Made by a program: the position numbers and the translations under genes. A stretch of DNA of 64,000 nt from Strongylocentrotus droebachiensis (taxonomy: Eukaryota; Echinodermata; Echinoidea; Camarodonta; Strongylocentrotidae), in the NCBI GenBank assembly GCA_035222895.1, contig JAVYIG010001825.1, positions 28,501-92,500 of the forward strand, read 5' to 3'. The notes below the pieces were generated by a model. It worked only from the letters and a program-made list of their open reading frames with translations. It was not told the origin of the DNA and searched no databases. Shown here in pieces: positions 36,609-49,959 of the stretch (position 1 is its first letter; each line of letters opens with the position of its first letter).

Positions 36609-36631
36609 AATAAAAGTCAATGACAAATAAA
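36609..36631 (+). terminator. polyadenylation signals of gene B
   Basis: AATAAA occurs at 36609-36614 and again at 36626-36631, about 135 to 155 bases after the stop codon, a usual distance for a short 3' UTR. Confidence 0.55.
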
Positions 36632-37344
36632 TGTGATTTTTACCAGTAGTTTGTACATTTTGTTTGTGAACCTACAACGGTCTTCTTTCTTTATTCTTCT
36701 TTTTATGTGTTTTGCAACCATATGAACAACATACATAACATATCATAAAACAACATGATAAAGAATGAACATTTTAAATCGATACTTGATATTGATGTTA
36801 CTGCGAGTAAGTCAAATGGATTTTATTTTGTTCAAGCTGTATTTACTCATATTATCTTTGAAGTATAATGATACTGTAAAATGTGAAATCCGAAAGAGTT
36901 AATATGGAACTGAAAACTGGAAATTATAAAGTTTATCAGCTCTTAAATGAATGAGCACGTGTCCCCATGTACAAAGAACCATGTCACGTCTTTAAAAGAT
37001 CAAAAGCATTTGTATTTCACAGTTATGTGACGTACATTTCTATCTAAATTTGTTTCCTCTTTGTTTAAGAAATTATAAACTCTCAAAAATGAATCGTCCA
37101 TTTACAAACCATTTCACTTCAGGAAAGAAACATGTAATCATCATTTTACAAAGAATATATTTCGCTTTTAGTAAACTTTGTATCTTCACCTTTTCAACAA
37201 TGTTCTTCTTTCACTCTATAAAATGTGTATTACTATTTTAAAAAGCAAGATTTAATTCTTGAATATGTATGTTCTCTATTAAAAGTAAGAAAGAGGCTTT
37301 TTGTTTGATATGTAACGTGTCGATTTAATTGTAAATTAAGCCCC

Positions 37345-37458
37345 CCCCCCCTCCCTCTTCTCTCTCTCTCCCTTTCTCTCTCTCTCTCTCTTTCTCTCTT
37401 TTTCTCTTTCTTTCTCTCTGTCTCTCCTCTCTCTCTCTCCTCTCTCTCTCTTCCCCCT

Positions 37459-37492
<34 letters not shown>

Positions 37493-37540
37493 CTCTCTCT
37501 CCTCTCTCTCTCTCTCTTCCTCTCTCTCTCTCTCTATGAC
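37345..37540. repeat. poly-C and (CT)n block
   Basis: A long CT microsatellite with TTT and CCC interruptions. The Arg/Glu-rich open frame on the minus strand is an artefact. Confidence 0.95.
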
Positions 37541-38520
37541 TCACTATATTTTCCTTTCGGTCCCCCTCAAGTTTCTTTATGCCTTTCCTTCTCAAAAGGG
37601 TTAATAATTCACCGCAAACACAGACAAATTATTGAATTTGAGAATTCTTCTGGGATATCACAACAGGAATCCGACATCGAAGCTCCGTATTTATTTGCTT
37701 TCCTTTGTTCGTGTTGAAACCCGGTATCGCAATGGATGACAGAAGCTCTCAGTAGCCACTTCAGCGCACGAAATCCATTAAGATTGCAAATAGACAAACA
37801 CGTCAAACCTCGATGGGAAATTATGAAACCATTTAGTATGAAAAGTACGTTAAGATTTAAGTTGTACTGTGGAGTTGAATTTGAACTCGTTTATTGGTTA
37901 AAAACATGAATTCAACACAGTAGCGATAAGGCTGGAACAATTTGAAATTACAAAAAGATAAACGTTACATTGAAATACAATACATCCCCTGTCCATAACA
38001 AATTGATTCGATAAAATACAGCAATAAACGAAATAGAGATAACATTGCAAAATTATTTAAAGAGGGAAAAGAAAAGGACAGACGAGAGAAATGTTGAAAT
38101 AGAAGTAGAAAGAAGAAAGTTAGGTAGAATAATCGAAATAATTCTGCACGGACAATTTGTACGATGGATTCAGTTATTTGATAAGTATACTTTCCAGTCG
38201 GGTTGCTTTAAACAAATGTTAAGGGGTTACTAGATTGAATGCAAGATATTCATTCAATGATCCTTCCGAATGCATATATATCTTTGGCCAAGTAGCGAAA
38301 GAGAAAAAGTACTATATTAAATATATAATAAGGGGCGTGTAGGAAAACCTTTTATATATTGAATAAGAGCAAAGAACACGGGCAAAACAGAACATATATG
38401 TCTCGATCCAAAAGCCAAAAAGCAAGGTATACCCTTCATGTTGACTTTGAATGTTTGCGCTGCCCTTTTCAATAGTACTCCCATCTGCCTATTTGGCCAT
38501 GATGACTGTGGATCTATATA

Positions 38521-39399
38521 CAGTGCGTCCCAGAAAAAACGAAACCGAGAAGTATCGATGTTCTATCATAACTTAATCGCAACTATAATTAATGAATGAT
38601 ACATATTTGGAAAGCTTAGAGTCTCTTCTTTCATGTGATGCTACTCAGATAATGCATATTTCACGCATGAGTGATTAAAAGCAATTTGAAGGAAGGAAAC
38701 CAAAAAGACATTTGGCGGGCGGTATCTGAATTTCGAAGAAAAATTCACATTTCTAGAAAGTTGAGTTTCTGCCCTTTCATATGACACCTCAACCAGGGAA
38801 AATGAGCGAGGAATGACAAAGTTCTGTTTGTTTAAAATAGTGCTTGCATTTCCATAATTTTATTAACGAATTCGTTTTCACTGGCTGCCTGCCGTATCAA
38901 TAAACGAAATTAACAAAAGACCTAACTCCGTTTCGTTGACAATCAGCCGTAGACGAGAGTCTTCATGCATGGCTGATTGTCAACGAAACGGAGTTAAGTC
39001 TTTTGTCAAATCTGCTTTTTGCTACGGCAGGCACCCAGTGAAAACGAATTCGTTTGTTAAAATTATGAACATGTACGGGCTACTTTAAACAAACAGAACT
39101 TTGTTATTTCTGGCTCATTTTTCTTGATTGAGGTATCATATTAAAGAGCAGAAAATGAACTTTCTAGAAATATGAATTTTTCTTTGAAATTCATATACCG
39201 CCCGCAAAATTACTTTTTGGTTTCCTTCCTTCAAATTGCTTTAAATCACTCATGCGTGAAATATGCATTATCTGAGTAGCATCAACTGAAAGAGGAGACT
39301 CTAAGCTTTCCAAATATGTATCATTCATTAATTACGGTTGTGATTAAGTTATGATAAAACATCGATACTTCTCGGTTTCGTTTTTTCTGGGACGCACTG
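38521..39399. mobile_element. 879-bp foldback element with CAGTGCGTCCCAGAAAAAAC ends
   Basis: Almost the whole length is one inverted repeat: two arms of about 430 bases meet at a 20-base centre near 38960, flanked by TA (38519-38520 and 39400-39401). The ends CAGTGCGTCCCAGAAAAAAC and TA duplication fit the Tc1/mariner group. No open frame is present, so it is non-autonomous. The arms are similar but not identical, which argues for some age. Confidence 0.85.
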
Positions 39400-40123
39400 T
39401 ATAGGGAATTTGATAGAATGCACCTAATTGGCTGAGAAGCTAAAACGTGACGCTAAATAATAGTTATGTGTGTACGAATGAGCAAAAGAAGAGAAAAGTT
39501 GCAGGTATATCGCGTACAAAGTGTTTGAAATACTGATAAAACCATGACACCGTTGGAGTACCCATTGTTTGCACTGTCTAACAAGCGCACATAGCTGGCT
39601 GGAGGACAAAATAGGCATGACATTGCAAATACTCAAATATTCAAAGTATATCGACCATCTGTCTAACATAATTATCCGTCAGATATTCACATCAAAAGTC
39701 AGACTTTCCCTCGTGCTATATCAACCTCGGCCCGTTGTGAAGTACCACATCACACGAGAATGTACTTGATTTATCGGTTCATATTTAACGTTTTTTTTTA
39801 TTAGTTCCGGAGCATTATTTACACTGATTTACAAAATATGTGTCACGAAAGATTAAATAGACAGAAAAGAGAAAAGGAAATATTTACAGGGAGTTGCCTC
39901 TATCAGTGGGTGTTGGTGTGATAGCGCACCGACTGATTATTGTGTACTACCTGTAAATACCTGTAATATTCATCACGTGATCAGACTTTCATTTCCATGC
40001 CCTCAAAGTTTTGTCCATCAAGCTCTGAACACTAACAGGGTGCGTGCTATTCCGTTTATAATACTGACACTGATGATGACGTTGGATGTCCCATTTCATC
40101 GACAGCACCAGCGGGAGAAAAAC

Positions 40124-40178
40124 ATGGCGTTCGTTTTACTTTCAATATTCGCTTGTCTGGCAGCTATTTGTAGCGTTG
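40124..40178 (+). CDS. gene C signal-peptide exon
   Basis: MAFVLLSIFACLAAICSV ends at donor GTTG|GTGAGT in phase 1. It is the same 55-base length and phase as gene B's first exon. Confidence 0.85.
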
Positions 40179-43100
40179 GTGAGTATGTCTCATTTCATAA
40201 CACCGTATATTCCACAGCTTTCTTTGTTTCACATTTGTGTTTCAATGAGTTAATCATCAGAGCAGGTCTATTATGATGCTGATAATGATGATGATGCGCA
40301 GCACTTGCATTGCGCCATTTATCTGTTTCTATATCCATCAATATGATAACGGTTTTCTAATAGATTTTTAGTACAGAGAAATATTTTGTTCTTTTAATTA
40401 TACACCTTAATTCATTATATTAACGGCCTAACGGGAACTGTTAGGACACGCTGGATGAATATACGCTTCGACTCTTCTCTTGGCCATGATGACTGTGGAT
40501 CTATATACGCTTCTCTTGTTCAATACTTATAATACTAAGAAAGTAGACCGCTCACGTAGTGGACCGATCACATTGAAACGATAATATAATGGTATCATTA
40601 TAAGTGGTAGGCTCAACCTCCAATATACATGCTTATTCTGATTCTTGAATAAATATTCCCTAATGAAGCTACTCCGGACATATATCTTTGGGTAGTATAC
40701 TAAGCACGAGGTAATCAGTGCAGGGACAGGTATCCAAGTGTGTCAGTTGTATGGGGTAATGCCAGAAGTCAGTGTACTCCTGGTTATCCGACATTTGCTC
40801 CTGCAACAACTGATTTAGGCTTAATTACGTCATAAGTGTAGGGTTAGGGTTAAGGTTGCAATTGAGATTGAACTTAGGGTAGGGTGACGGTTAGGGTTAG
40901 ACGTAGTGTTCATCTAAGATTGAACTTAGGAGTAATATTCATGTAGGAAATTACCGCGTAGCAAGTGTTGCCGGAGCATTTGTCGTTCAGCTGTCTTGAT
41001 ACGACTTTTGTTTAACTGCTGCGACTGATGTACGTTTCATTCTTTCTTGCCACGTATGTCGATAGGTGTAGGAGAACGATGCAACTTTGACTTTAACCTA
41101 TGCAACTACACTCAGGACACCACGGATCAGTTGGATTGGGTTAGGATAAACGGTGCATCGTCTATGGATGATACTGGACCATCCGCCGACCATACACATG
41201 GGACACCGCAAGGTGAGTTGGTCAAGGAAAGGATCGGTCAGGGTCGGACCGAAGATGACCAGCAGATTGGCGAGTTTCTCCCAAAGGCCACTCGAGGGTG
41301 CTTGAGGGTCGCTCGATTTGTGGTCTGAGGGCCGGTTGATATATTAGTTTATGATTCTTTGTCATTAGTCACATCGAAATTTCCCAACCGATTTTCTGTC
41401 CCAGTCCGCCCTTGATTATTATGATAGTAGAGGCTGGAAGATGATTTATTGATTTTGACGTTTAAGAATATAGCAGATTTGATTTGATTTCATACAAAAA
41501 CGGCGTTTAAATTTGCTTTGTTTTGTGCTTAGTTATATATAAGATCTCCCTCCTCTTGGTCTTATGAATTTGGTTTCATAACTATTCTTTACATTGATGT
41601 TGGGCTAGGTCTCAAATGAGTAAGAATTTTTTTACAAATTTTAAGATATTAAGAGCAATTTGACTACCAGTAACCCATGCAGTGACATCCTGGAGAATGT
41701 TCTTCAGTGAAAATTTGTCAGTTGAGGCTTCAAATACGTATTATTTTTTTTTCTGTAATCGTTGTAAATAGGATATTATGTGTACACCAACACCGGCTTC
41801 CCGCAAACTGCCGGCTTGGTTTCTCGACTAATCGGCCCACCCATATCCGTTTCGGAGCCCAGTTGTCTTCAGTTTTATTACTACATGCACGGTGCACATA
41901 TGGGCTCTCTTCGGTAAGTATATCTTGATCCTTTCAATTCTGTCGCTAATTATCACTATTATAGTATACAAATATACACTGCCTTGAGAGGTTCTGGTTA
42001 AAACTATGCGCAAGAGGTGACTCCAATAGTACTATTTGCTGAGGGGCGCCCCGAAGCAAATGGTACTTTTGGAGTCACCAAGGCCCATAGTTTAACCACG
42101 AATAGAAGGCATGGTATATTTGTTTTATATCCTGCATCAAAAATTTATTTAAAAAAAAAAAAAAACATTTTTTGGGAAAAAAAATTTAGAACAAAGAAAA
42201 TGTCAATTTTTATCTGAAAAGATTTAAAACATTTTGTTTTCATTAAAGAGATGGTTCATTGAAATGTGGAAAATGGGCAAATTACACCTCTACAGATTGC
42301 TGAGAACATTAACAAATTGAGCAAAGTACTTTTGAAGCCCTCACTGTTGTGAGGAATAAATTAAATGCAATTTTGTTACCCTTTCCTGAACCCACTCACT
42401 AAGTGAATTGACGGCGTTATTTTACATGCGAAACTATGACGTCACAATATGAACAACCTACATCACACATTCGGGACAATGTTGGATACCCATTGCAATT
42501 TTCAGATATGGGTTAACGTTGTTTGTATATTACCGCCAGTGGTGATAAATCCTCTTTTTTTGGCATTTTGAATGAGATACACTGAATAAATGATACTTTC
42601 TACAAATGTTTGTTTGATTTTTATTTATTTTCCGTCACATTTGAGCATAAAAATCGGGAAAATAATCACATATTCTGAGGGCACTTCAGCGTGTATTTGT
42701 CTGATCTGGGAAGGCAAAGGACATTTTGCATGCTGACCCAACGACTCTTTTGGAGTGAAATAGGCGACAAATTTACATAGAATTGTCCAGATATTCATTA
42801 CAAAAATGTGTGATTAGGCTGATTAATTTACATTGTGACCCTGATAAACCGAGAGAAACAGTTCAGTCCGGTTCGCGATTCACGGCTAGCTCGAGCGCCG
42901 GGCTACGGGCTAGGCTGGCTAGCAAGCTGCGCTAGATGTGATGCACGCATTATAGAGGTCAGTGTATTGCACACATAGTACATGCACAGAGTACGCACGC
43001 ACAGCTACCAGCTACGGGAAACTTGAACGCTACATCGACAATATATTCCATCGCTTTTTGGAAGTTATATACCATTTATCTAGACTAACGTCAGATTAAG

Positions 43101-44930
43101 AACCAAAACCATGCCATGGAAGAGCCTTCTGGAGTATACTCAAGTATGTTTTCGTCCATTTCCAGGGGATTTTGATGAAGGTAAACAGCGTTAGTTATAA
43201 ATGGGTACGGTACTCGAGAGTCAATGCAAATCGCACGCAAACTGCAACTCTCGTCGTCAATCGTTTCAGCTGAGCGGCCCGCTGTTCATATTGTGATGTC
43301 ACTTCGAAAATCAGCTGACTTACGATGTTTTAGGGGCGTTGCGTGGGTTGATTTTTCGTCAAGTTCAATCAACTTTTATAAATTTCGCTCGAATGTACAA
43401 GTTACACAAATGTAATGATTTTACTCAGTGTAATTTTTCGATTGCAATGATACCAAATTCAGTCAAGTTTGAAATCAATAAACCATCTCTTTAAATCAAG
43501 ATTTGAAAAAAAAAAAATTGATTCAATTCAAAAAAAAAAATCACATTTTTTTTCAATTCCCAAATAGTAAACCAAAATAGTACTCTCATATACATGTAGT
43601 ACTTTCTAAAAATAGCTCAAATATTTTTGGTCATGTGACGAGCTCTCAACCAATCAAAAGCCAACAAATTTTTGATGCAGGATATAATTTGTATTATTGT
43701 TATTATAATTATCATTATAATGTCATCCTTAGTATGACCAACACAACTATATCCATTAATGGTTGTTTATTACTAAAAATGCGTAATGTAGGCTATATGA
43801 TGCGCGAGTGTTGTAGTTACTTACAAAAAGTGAATTGCAAATATTACATTACACTGAAGTACTGGCGCACTCATTGGTTGCTTTCATACACTGCCAGAAG
43901 CTTGATTTATAGCTTCAATTATAAAGCAGATGAAATGATACCAAGCTGTGACGACATTAAAACTATCTTAATTTTCTCATGAATTTCTATTCGTTATTCT
44001 AGAGTTTACACGGGTGTCAACTCGTCAAGTCCAGTATGGAGCCGCTCGGGAAACCAGGGCAGACAGTGGTTCAGAGGTGTAGCAACTCTAGATCCTTCAT
44101 CTAGTGCTAATGTCCAGGTATACCTCCTTTCAACGGTTCTAGGACACCTACCCTCTGGACATCCACCCCGGATAATCACCCCAGTCAGCTACCCCCTAGG
44201 ACAGTTATCCCCTAGAACAACCACCCTCTATGACGACTACCCCCGGACAACTACCCCCTGGGACAACTAACCCCCGGACAACTACCCCTAGGATAACAAC
44301 CTTCTAGGACGACCACCCCCCCCCCGGACAACTACCCGCGGACAATTACCCCCTAGGCACCTTAAAGTCGGGATAATCCTTAAACATGTAAAAAATATCA
44401 CAAAGGCAAATCAACTCGAGTGCACTAAAGTTAGATTTTTCCTGTATTAAACACAGTCAGATAAAGAAAAAAAAGTATATCGAAAAGATCCGCAGTCTCT
44501 TTCAAACAGAAACTGATTGTTACGTTGCTCAGAACTTCCTGATTATCATGCACGTATTTTGTTCACTCGTGATGCTCAGGTACCTCAAACAGACTATGAT
44601 AAACGATGTTTAAAAAAATGGAATATTTTCATCGTCTTTGTCGAATGACCTTTGGTTCTATTGATATAACGCATAACAAATTTCTCCAAAAAATGATAAT
44701 AATACTTAAATATTGACGGATAAATACAGCGGTTTTGACATTCCTGTCTGTACCAATAGAAAGATCACTCATTCTAACAATGGCAAATGTTATACACGAT
44801 TTACACATACGTTAGAGTGCGATTGTTTTCCCATAGACAATGACAAGAAGATAATACAATTTAAAGGTTTTCTTTTCTATCCCGTTAACCCTCAAACTCT
44901 GTACATTTGATTGCGTTCTTTATTTATCGC

Positions 44931-45006
<76 letters not shown>

Positions 45007-48000
45007 CTCTCTCTCTTCTCTCTCTCTCTTCTCTCTCTCTCTTCTCTCTCTCTTCTCTCTCTTTTCTTTGCAAATTTTCCTTCGAATTCATACCATTCCT
45101 GGCTTTAAGATTAGAACAAAAAATAACTACAAGTTCAACTCATCTCATAAGCTTATTAAAGGCGGACCAAAGATTTTCTGAGGGGTGGAGCAAATTTTGG
45201 GGAAAATTACACGATCCCTTGGGAAGCGCGCTTAGCGTAGAAAACGTCTAAGATTGATTTTAAAGTGGGGGCGTTTCCTATTTCCCCCATGCGAGTCCTA
45301 CCAGGGTATTTATCAACATTTTACCTTTCCCCCTTCTGAACTAGATCGTCTTTGAGGCAGTCACTGGCCCTGGGATATTATCTGACATCGCAATCGATGA
45401 TGTTGAAGTTCTTGACGGAGCATGCCCGATAGGTAAGTCTATAATTTAAACATGATTTTTCCTCGTTTCAGTTGTATATGCATTACATGCTAAGGTGTCT
45501 CTTTTTTCCTAAACGTGGGGTTTGAAAAATATACATGTACATGAAATTCATATTTCAATTTTATGCTAATTTTCTGGGTCTTGGTCTCGAAATTAAGACC
45601 AAGAGAAAGAAAGAGATTGGATTGCATCCACAAAAGAACGATTCGAGAATGTATACCTTAGAAACAATGTCCACTGGCGCATAAAAGGTCCTTTAGTATC
45701 TTCTTCGTCTTCTATTTCTTCTTCGTCTCCCTCGTCTTCGTCTTCTTCTTCTTCTTCTTCTTCTTTTTCTTCTAATCTTCATCTTCTTCTTCTTCTATTC
45801 CCTCTTTTACCGACAGATTTTATCCAATCACTCGTGAAGAAAAATAATTTTGTTGCGTCTTTTGAAATTCTCCAGAAAACATGAGATGTGACTTCGAGGA
45901 TGGCATATGTGGTTTTACCCAGGATCAGACGGATGACTTTGATTTCTTGAGGAAACAAGGACAAACTCCGACCTTTACCGGGGGACCTGATGTAGATCAA
46001 ACCTACGGAAATCAAACAGGTTCGTTGTACAGGTGTGATGCTTGTTTAGGTCCACTCCGAGGGACCTGGTAATGAGAATTAATGCCTTACCAAAGGGCAC
46101 TAGCGCATCGACTTGGCTTCGAACCCGGGTCACCGGATTACGAGACCACTGCTCTACCAACTGAGCTATCGCGCCCTGTTGTTGCTATTTGCGTATCCGG
46201 ACACCTACCCCCTGAACATCTACCCCCGGATAACCACCCCCAGTCAACTACCCCCTACGACAACTACCCAGACAACTCCCGCCCGGACAACTACCCTCTT
46301 GGATAGTTGTCCAGGGGCAGTTGTCCTATGATTGTCGTAGGGAGTAGTTGTCCCAGGGGTAGTCGTCCTAGAGGGTGGTTGCCCTAGGGGGTAGTTGTAC
46401 TAGGAGGTAGTTGTCCTAGGGGTAGTTGGCTGGGGTGGTTATCCGGTGGTGGATGTCCAGGGGGTAGGTGTCCTAGAACGTGTTATTTGATGCGCTATTT
46501 CCTTGACGTAGGACTGCGTCGTTGACTGGTGCGATCTTTGACGCACCATGTTTAAAAAACGTGACTGCATTATGAACAGTGCATGCAAATGTTTGACTTT
46601 CATACTGACGTATCACCTCATCAATCATTGCATTCACGGGATGATTAGGACAGATAATTAAACGCAATGACAATGGAAAAGAGGCCTCGTGTTCCATCAA
46701 GCTTGTACATGTACACTGTACCATGATAAACCGTCAGCAAAGATAGGTCATCTTCACGCAGTATTTTACGCTTTACATCCTTTTTGGTCTATTTTACCAC
46801 TGGCCCTGTGCTAACTAAATTGCTTCATGTGCCATCGGAAGGTGAGATTTGCGAGCGAAACCCGAATACAAAACCTAACCTTAGACCTCAATCTAGGCAG
46901 TACGTTTTTGCGTTACACTTGGGCCCTAGGCCAAATGGTTTGTGCAACGAATGGGATGTCACCTTGTCTACAAAAAAATTGTCATCATTGATAGACATTT
47001 TATCTATTTGAAGATGAAAGAAATTTTAAAATATTCTTGGGTTTTTTCATGAATTTATATTCGATAAAGGGCACTACATCTACATCGAGGCGAAGGGCAC
47101 CGACAACCACGGGGCTGACAAGGCGCGCATCATCTCGCCCAAAATACGCGGTATTCAAGCCAACGACCGCGAGGCCTTCTGTGTGGTGTTCTGGTATTAC
47201 ATGTTCGGGGATACGGTAGGGGAGCTTAACGTCTACCTGCGCAACGAGAGCTCTCCTAACCTCGGGCGACCGATCTGGGGGCTGGCAGGGGCTAGAGGAG
47301 AAACGTGGAGGGCGGCTGAAGTGGAGCTCAATACGCCTGAAGATTTCTACGTAAGATGAGAAGATTTTTTGATGTAAAATATGGAATGCACTGCTCACAA
47401 GTCTATTATGATTTCTATTTTGTTTAGAATATAGCTATTTCTTCATATTGCTGGTTTTGTTGTAGGCCTAATTAAGAGTTCAGTTGTTTCGATGATCATG
47501 AACATGAATATGCATTATTTTTAAAAAATTGTTACAATTATATGCTCATGTATTTTTCTACAAATTTGATACATTTCTTGACTAAGAGCATAATCTATGT
47601 TTAACTGCATTTAATCGCCGCTTAAACTTAAAGTGAAGAAAAGAGCATATGAGAAAAAAAGGCGAAATGCCTTTGGCTTACTCCTCATCTTTTACAAATG
47701 AAATAAAACAAAGAACTTAATATTTTCCTCAACAAATTGACTAGGCCAAAATGGTAACTACTTTATAGATTAAATCATAAGATTGTCTGAAAGTGATCAT
47801 AATAACACATTCTCCCCCGGTCCCTTGCCTCTCTTTCCCTTCATTCTTTAATTCTCTCTCTCTCTATCCCTCTCTTCGTCCCAACTCCATATGTTTCTGC
47901 TCAAGTTAAACCGCGGTTTCGTCCCTCTGATTATAATCTAACAGGTTGTATTCGAAGCAATGCGTGGCATAAGCTTGTATGGTGCTATTGCCATCGATGA

Positions 48001-49928
48001 CATCGAGATCACCAACTACGGTTGCCCCGGACATCGTGAGTAATTCTACCACATTCCTCGGTCCTTGCACACTCTTATTTCTGTTATTGTAGATATAGAT
48101 GATATTGCTTGGAAATTTAATATAATAAACTAACTAATAAAATATATAATCATGACAGAAATAAATACAGGAGTATTAAAAGTATGAAGATATTGATTGA
48201 AGGTTTGCAATTAAGATTACTAACCAATAAACCGTTTTGGTATTTGATGATCTAGACGTCATCAAAAATGTAAGCAGTGTGTCCTGTGACTTCGAAGAAA
48301 TCGAGATATGCTACTACACGCTTGATTCAACCGGTAGCATTTCCTGGGATTGGACGAATCGTGCATCACCGGAAAGTATTACAGGACCATCTGTAGATCA
48401 TACGACTGGCAACGAGCTAGGTAAAGGCAATGGTCCACATTCTCCCCTTTCAGTTAATCTTGACTCTCATATAAACTAACTTTCAAAGCCTCTTAAAAGC
48501 GTAGGGAGCCCAACAAATTTGATGGCAAACATTCACTTTAATTATGTGAAAAGGGGTGTAATTTAACAATGACTTCTGCAAGGATTTTCAGAATAATTGT
48601 GTTTGAAGACAAATATTGATGAAAGAATACAAAAATTAGGTTTTCTGCGTAAAACACAAAACCCAAGTTCTGCATTCGTTCATCAATATTCGTCTTCAAA
48701 CACATTTGTTTTGAAAATCCTTGCAGACTTGAATGTTAAATGACATCCTTTTTCACATCATTACACAATTTGAGTGAATGTTTGCCATCAAAATCTTTAG
48801 CGAATTTGGGCTACCAAAACTTCAGGGGCTCAAAGGAAACGTAGACCACAAATGAAATACCCTTGTTAAAATCGATGTTGAAGGAAGGCTAAAGCTGAAT
48901 GTCCAGTTAAAATCCTTGTACCAATCCCAGTGCCAATTAATATTAATAATTGAAATTCACATTTATTTATTTCCTGCTGGCGTACGGTGCAAGAATCATA
49001 TGGCGGTATCCACTCTCAAGGATCAGTAAACCACTTATTTGAGTGGATTAAACTACAAGGGAAGTGATAATACCCCTATATCTTGCATAGTCCTTTTGAA
49101 ATTAAACTCGGTCCTATTCCACTGATGTGTATTGTAATGACATAATAACTATTTTATACCATAGATTATGATTTGATTGTCATTATTCAGGATACTTCAT
49201 GTATGTATCCAGCTCCACTCTGATAACTTCGGCAGACCGAGCTCGCCTCGTGTCGCCCGTCGCGAAGCGCCAGACATCCTTGTCCTGTGTAGAGTTTTGG
49301 TACCACTTGTATGGCAGGGACACCGAAACGCTCAACGTGTACATCAAACCCGAGGGAGAACCGCTGCCGAGCTCGTCCGCGTGGTCGTTGACGGGAAACC
49401 AGGGTAACTTCTGGCATCTAGCGACATTCAATATCCCGGCTTTCACCAACGATTATAGGGTAAGGTCAACATAACCATCACCTGAATACAGGAATGATTA
49501 CATCTTTTTTTCTAAATGTAATGTAGTTGGTTGTTGGATTGACAACGCTTTCGTTCAATATTTATGATTCAATTCAAAGAAAATAACGTCTTTGCCCCCT
49601 CCCAAGTTGAAAAGAACTAACAACGCATTTGGGCATCCCGGTCCGTATTAAACTAAATTAATGATCTAGTTTGTCCAGGTCAAATTGAAGAAAGTTAAAA
49701 AAAAAAGATACATCCTTTTATATTTAAAGCTACGATTCTAATTGTACATTTGTTATTCCGATAATTTTATTTGTTTTGACCGTTCTGACATTTCCTTGTT
49801 GATTCCATCCCTCTTCTTTTTCTTTACCTCATCGCTCTCCATCTCCGCTCCTCTCCCCTCACTTCTTACCTATCTCAAACTCCCATTATTACTTCTTGTT
49901 GTCTTCTTCTACCCCCCCCCCTTTCCTC

Positions 49929-49959
<31 letters not shown>

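Larger units (their letters stand above)
36640..40123. other. spacer between genes B and C
   Basis: The spacer holds a 170-bp CT block (37360-37540), an 879-bp near-palindromic element (38521-39399) and otherwise A+T-rich sequence without supportable exons. A weak TATA-like TTATAATA at about 40056-40063 lies about 60 bases before the gene C start. Confidence 0.6.

Noticed and set aside
37233-37595. 120-residue Arg/Glu/Gly-rich frame on the minus strand
   Set aside because: It is the reverse of a CT microsatellite.
40073-40123. Longer N terminus for gene C starting at an in-frame ATG at 40073
   Set aside because: It would bury the signal peptide behind a polar stretch with HRQHQREK, and a TATA-like motif lies just upstream, which would put transcription start after it.
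43635-43982. 115-residue plus-strand frame in the extra intron of gene C
   Set aside because: No domain, no splice support, A+T-rich composition; it ends just before the acceptor of exon 4.
44141-44358. CRISPR-like array of short CTACCCCC units
   Set aside because: Units are degenerate, spacers are not distinct and the host is animal nuclear DNA; it is a short-period repeat.
46103-46175. Functional tRNA gene (tRNA-Thr-like, CGT)
   Set aside because: The A and B boxes are good, but the acceptor and anticodon stems do not pair and extra sequence follows; a SINE head fits better.
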